Assembly (NCBI GenBank): GCA_027082895.1
Contig: JALWTJ010000191.1
Span: forward strand, 723-7,015
Direction of reading: 5' to 3'
DNA: 6,293 nucleotides
From: Hyphomicrobiales bacterium
Lineage (GTDB): Bacteria > Pseudomonadota > Alphaproteobacteria > Rhizobiales > Devosiaceae
The translations under genes were made by a program, and so were the position numbers. Under the pieces are notes generated by a model. The model ran no database searches, was not told where the DNA came from, and worked only from the letters and a program-made list of their open reading frames with translations. Positions 5,869 to 6,293 of the stretch are shown here, in pieces; within the stretch, counting starts at the first letter, position 1; each line of letters starts with the position of its first letter.

Positions 5869-6293
5869 CACACTCCTCCGCGCCGAATGCTGTCGGTGCT
5901 GTTTCCCGTGTCCGGCGGCTGCAAGCCGCTATCCGGAAGCGGATCGGCCGAAAAATTGTCACGCGCCCCGTCCATCAAATAGATGAAGGCTTCTTCCAGT
6001 TCCGCCTTCTTTTCCTCCCAATGATGGATGCCACGGGCCATCTGCTCCTGCGCCACCTGCCTGAGAGCAGCCAGATCGGTTCCCGACACATGCAGGACCG
6101 CTCCGAACCGGGCAACCTGTTCCACCCCCTCCATGGTGGAAAGCAGATCAGCAAGCTTGCCCAGCTCAGGTCCGTCAACCCGAAAGGTATGCAGCCCGAT
6201 GCGGGAAGGGATCTGTGCCGAAGGACCATCAATCAGTTTCTTGCCATAAGCGATATAGGCAATATAGTCGCACTGCACCGCCTCATCCATGTA
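5868..6293 (-). CDS. ABC transporter ATP-binding protein, C-terminal part (cut by right edge)
   Basis: C-terminal 141 residues of the ATPase subunit that powers the adjacent permease. The visible part begins YMDEAVQCDYIAYIAYGKKLIDG, the stretch just after the H-loop (TTHYMDEAE in relatives) in DrrA/YbhF-type ATPases. The Walker A, signature and Walker B motifs are therefore outside the window. The regulatory C-terminal domain ends with KKAELEEAFIYLM, matching the common LEDVFI-x-L ending. About 35 further residues form a polar tail rich in Asp, Pro and Gly that is probably disordered. The stop codon overlaps the permease ATG, showing an operon. An ATG lies at 6290, but the homology continues upstream, so it is not the start. 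The family is confident, while completeness and substrate are unknown. Confidence 0.88.
   Translation of the reverse strand, partial: YMDEAVQCDYIAYIAYGKKLIDGPSAQIPSRIGLHTFRVDGPELGKLADLLSTMEGVEQVARFGAVLHVSGTDLAALRQVAQEQMARGIHHWEEKKAELEEAFIYLMDGARDNFSADPLPDSGLQPPDTGNSTDSIRRGGV
5874..5879 (-). promoter_or_regulatory. Shine-Dalgarno GGAGGA deciding the permease start
   Basis: This strong ribosome binding site sits inside the last codons of the ATPase gene. It is 5 nt before the ATG at 5868 and only 2 nt before the GTG at 5871, so the ATG is preferred. It supports reinitiation-type coupling of the two exporter subunits. Confidence 0.6.

Noticed and set aside
4873..5982. Plus-strand open frame of 369 codons opposite the ABC permease.
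   Set aside because: The minus strand holds a complete permease with transmembrane helices and conserved motifs. The plus-strand product is rich in His, Arg and Gly with no domain.
6288..6290. ATG as the start of a separate 140-aa protein.
   Set aside because: The codon before it continues the H-loop motif (YMDEA) of ABC ATPases, so this is an internal Met of a gene cut by the window edge.

Overview
The window is chromosomal DNA from a GC-rich Gram-negative bacterium, most likely an alphaproteobacterium of the Rhodospirillales/Acetobacterales type. This rests on the STAS-cheY-cheA gene order, the codon style and the protein sequence style. It is inference, because there is no rRNA or marker gene here. 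Coding density is high, with eight protein genes (six complete, two cut by the window edges). I see no tRNA, rRNA, insertion sequence, CRISPR array or phage gene.

Layout. (1) Positions 1-1301, minus strand: the start of a chemotaxis operon, reading STAS-domain protein, then CheY, then the N-terminal third of CheA, which runs off the left edge. (2) Positions 1359-2426, minus strand: a 3-hydroxyisobutyryl-CoA hydrolase / enoyl-CoA hydratase family protein lying 57 bp upstream of the che genes. (3) Positions 2427-2608: a divergent intergenic region with two near-identical GGAAAC/GTTTCC palindromes, plus inverted repeats around the next start codon. (4) Positions 2609-4656, plus strand: a homoserine-dehydrogenase-like NAD(P) oxidoreductase with a C-terminal SAF domain (COG4091 type), followed 32 bp later by a ZIP-family membrane protein whose usual metal-binding histidines are replaced by acidic or hydrophobic residues. 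(5) Positions 4735-6293, minus strand: an ABC-2 exporter made of an ATPase (only its C-terminal part is in the window) and a translationally coupled permease, convergent with the ZIP gene.

How the genes fit together. The che genes set up signal transduction to the flagellar motor: CheA phosphorylates CheY, and the STAS protein is probably an accessory. The ABC pair is a DrrAB/YbhF-YbhR-like efflux unit. The two divergent enzymes flank paired palindromes of LacI-family operator style and may share one regulator that is not encoded here. Their joint pathway cannot be read from the window.

The points most worth following up are the paired palindromes, the mutually exclusive hairpins over the oxidoreductase start, and the ZIP-like protein with an atypical metal site. 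None of these alone proves a new system.
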